A stretch of DNA of 43,790 nucleotides from CAAGNP01 sp045603545. GTDB taxonomy: Bacteria > Bacteroidota > Bacteroidia > Bacteroidales > UBA932. Both the position numbers and the translations under genes were made by a program. Below the pieces are notes generated by a model. That model was given only the letters and a program-made list of their open reading frames with translations, was not told the origin of the DNA and ran no database searches. Shown piece after piece: positions 42,409 to 43,790 of this stretch. Within the stretch, counting starts at the first letter, position 1. Every line of letters begins with the position of its first letter. Location of the stretch: NCBI GenBank assembly GCA_045603545.1, contig JAZUMG010000039.1, positions 1 to 43,790 of the forward strand. The letters are read 5' to 3'.

Positions 42409-43790
42409 ATGAACAAGAATACCTTTATCGGTATGCTCCTTATCGGTGCGATACTGATTGGTTTTAGCATTTACAATTCAAAACAGTTCGAGAAGCAGAA
42501 GGCTTACCAGATGGAGCAGGACTCCATTGCACAGGTAAGGGCACTCGAATATGCTGCCGAGATGGCAGCGAAAGCAGAGGCAGAGGGTACTGCAATAGCT
42601 GCAGATCCATCAAAAGGGCAATACTCCTACACATACAAGGATTCATTGTTGGAGGCTGCCCATAGAGCTACTGCAGAGATTTATACATTGGAGAATGACA
42701 AAATCAAGGCTGACTATACCACCAGAGGCGGTCAGGTATACCAGGTAGAGATTAAAGATTACTATACCTATGACAGCCTTGCCCTTAACCTTGTTAAAGG
42801 TGGACAGAGTGATTTCGGTGTGGAGTTCTACTCTCACCAGATGATCAATACCAAGAACTTCACCTACTCAATGGTTTCGCACAATGATTCATCACTGGTG
42901 ATGAGACTCAACTTTGATGAGGATTCTTATATTGAACACGTCTACTCACTCCCTTCAGAGAGTTATCTGGTTAATTTCGACTTCAGACTTGTGAATATGG
43001 AGCAATACATTTCACAAAATGCTACCCAGTTTGATGTGGACTGGAGATTGAATATCCCAAGACTTGAAAAAGGTTATGACAATGAGAGAAACTACTCTAC
43101 CATAGATTTCAGATATCCTGGTGATGAGGTTGAGAATCTTGGATTGAGAAGGGAATCATCTTCAAAGGAGATTACCACTAAGGTTTCCTGGTTCGCATTC
43201 CAGCAACAGTTCTTTTCAGCTATCCTGAGGGCTAAAAATGATTTCACTTCGGGTAACCTCTCTTACGCTTTCTTCAAGGAGAATGACCCTTCAGCCAATC
43301 TTATGCAGTGCCATGCAAATATGGAGGTGGCATACAATCCTGAGGGTAGTGTGGTGACAATACCTTTCGAATTCTATTTCGGTCCAAACCACTTCCGCAC
43401 ATTGAGAGGGTATGATCAGGAGTATGAGAAGATTATTCCTCTTGGTGGCTGGCTTGTAAACTGGATCAACAGGATAGTAATCATCCCTACATTTGACTTT
43501 TTGAGTAAATTTATCGGCAATTTCGGTATCATCATCCTTCTGATGACCATTATGCTGAAGATTGTGATATCTCCTTTCACCATCAAATCGTTTGCTTCAT
43601 CTGCCAAGATGAGGGTAATCAAACCTGAGATAGACAAAATCAATGCGAAATATCCAAAACAGGAGGATGCCCTCAAAAAGCAGCAGGCAATGCAGGAGCT
43701 TTACAAAGCTAGTGGAGTGAGTATGTTCGGAGGCTGTCTCCCTATGCTCTTCCAGTTCCCTATCCTCTTTGCGATGTTCCGTTTCTTCCC
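42409..43790 (+). CDS. yidC: Membrane protein insertase YidC (3' end cut)
   Basis: The first 460 codons of YidC, running off the right edge. It starts MNKNTFIGMLLIGAILIGF (first helix), then has a large periplasmic beta domain (about 60-345, with a GGQVYQVEIKDY strand) and the first helices of the insertase core (LGGWLVNWINRIVIIPTFDFL, FGIIIILL-type helix, TIKSFASSAKMRVIKPEI loop). GGCLPMLFQFPILFAMFRFF is the classic family motif. It inserts and folds inner-membrane proteins, and works with the SRP whose Ffh is also encoded here. It follows the DUF349 stop by 9 nt. Confidence 0.95.
   Translation, partial: MNKNTFIGMLLIGAILIGFSIYNSKQFEKQKAYQMEQDSIAQVRALEYAAEMAAKAEAEGTAIAADPSKGQYSYTYKDSLLEAAHRATAEIYTLENDKIKADYTTRGGQVYQVEIKDYYTYDSLALNLVKGGQSDFGVEFYSHQMINTKNFTYSMVSHNDSSLVMRLNFDEDSYIEHVYSLPSESYLVNFDFRLVNMEQYISQNATQFDVDWRLNIPRLEKGYDNERNYSTIDFRYPGDEVENLGLRRESSSKEITTKVSWFAFQQQFFSAILRAKNDFTSGNLSYAFFKENDPSANLMQCHANMEVAYNPEGSVVTIPFEFYFGPNHFRTLRGYDQEYEKIIPLGGWLVNWINRIVIIPTFDFLSKFIGNFGIIILLMTIMLKIVISPFTIKSFASSAKMRVIKPEIDKINAKYPKQEDALKKQQAMQELYKASGVSMFGGCLPMLFQFPILFAMFRFF

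Noticed and set aside
1..43790. rRNA, tRNA, 4.5S RNA and insertion sequences with transposase genes
   Set aside because: None could be recognised on either strand. The only mobile-element gene is the broken integrase at 172-750.

Overview
The window is bacterial and almost certainly from the order Bacteroidales (phylum Bacteroidota). Supporting signs are Bacteroides-type promoters (TTTG, 19-21 bp, TAnnTTTG), a FimA/Mfa2-type fimbrial operon with DUF3575 and DUF3868-like members, a V-type ATPase operon with a DUF2764 gene, a sodium-pumping methylmalonyl-CoA decarboxylase whose OadG-type subunit carries a lamin-tail domain, and Bacteroidota-typical families such as DUF4301 and the RecF-DciA-PdxB string. 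Family names are from memory and were not searched.

Layout. (1) 1-1690 is an accessory edge: the start of a DUF1016-like gene, an integrase N-terminus joined in frame to a RhuM-like domain, then about 940 bp with no conventional gene but rich in inverted repeats. (2) 1695-2691 is a small membrane protein plus an ABC ATPase, probably read from a long structured leader. (3) 11429 down to 2808 (minus) is the V-ATPase operon in the order E, DUF2764, A, B, D, I, K, followed by a TIGR02757-like gene, a zeta-toxin-like kinase and a 51-residue protein. (4) 15703-11481 (minus) is metH-metF. (5) 21824-15772 (minus) is TPR protein, YebC, methylmalonyl-CoA epimerase, and the mmdA/OadG/biotin carrier/mmdB sodium pump, closed by an intrinsic terminator. 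(6) 21950-25057 (plus) is recF, dciA-like, pdxB and a secreted protein. (7) 32222-25044 (minus) is a six-gene fimbrial operon. (8) 32389-39777 (plus) is DUF4301, lysA, ffh, folD, a DUF362 protein and a membrane polyferredoxin. (9) trmD (minus) is divergent from DUF349 and yidC; yidC runs off the right edge.

How the parts fit. The epimerase and Mmd complex would carry out the last steps of succinate-to-propionate fermentation and export Na+. The V-ATPase lies in the same neighbourhood, and its K subunit keeps every Na+ ligand known from Enterococcus hirae NtpK, so the two may share a sodium circuit. MetH and the pathway mutase (not in this window) both need cobalamin. The fimbrial operon encodes, in order, an outer-membrane beta protein, a lipoprotein, a FimA-like pilin with a plausible arginine processing site, an Mfa2-like anchor, a large lipoprotein with Ig-like (Big_2) repeats that could be the tip adhesin, and a final lipoprotein.

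The least explained parts are the alternating complementary segments at 1330-1477 ahead of the ABC genes, the 116-bp inverted repeat at 1092-1207, the 31-bp palindrome over the V-ATPase promoter, and the NapH/NapG-like fusion next to a Tat-type DUF362 protein.
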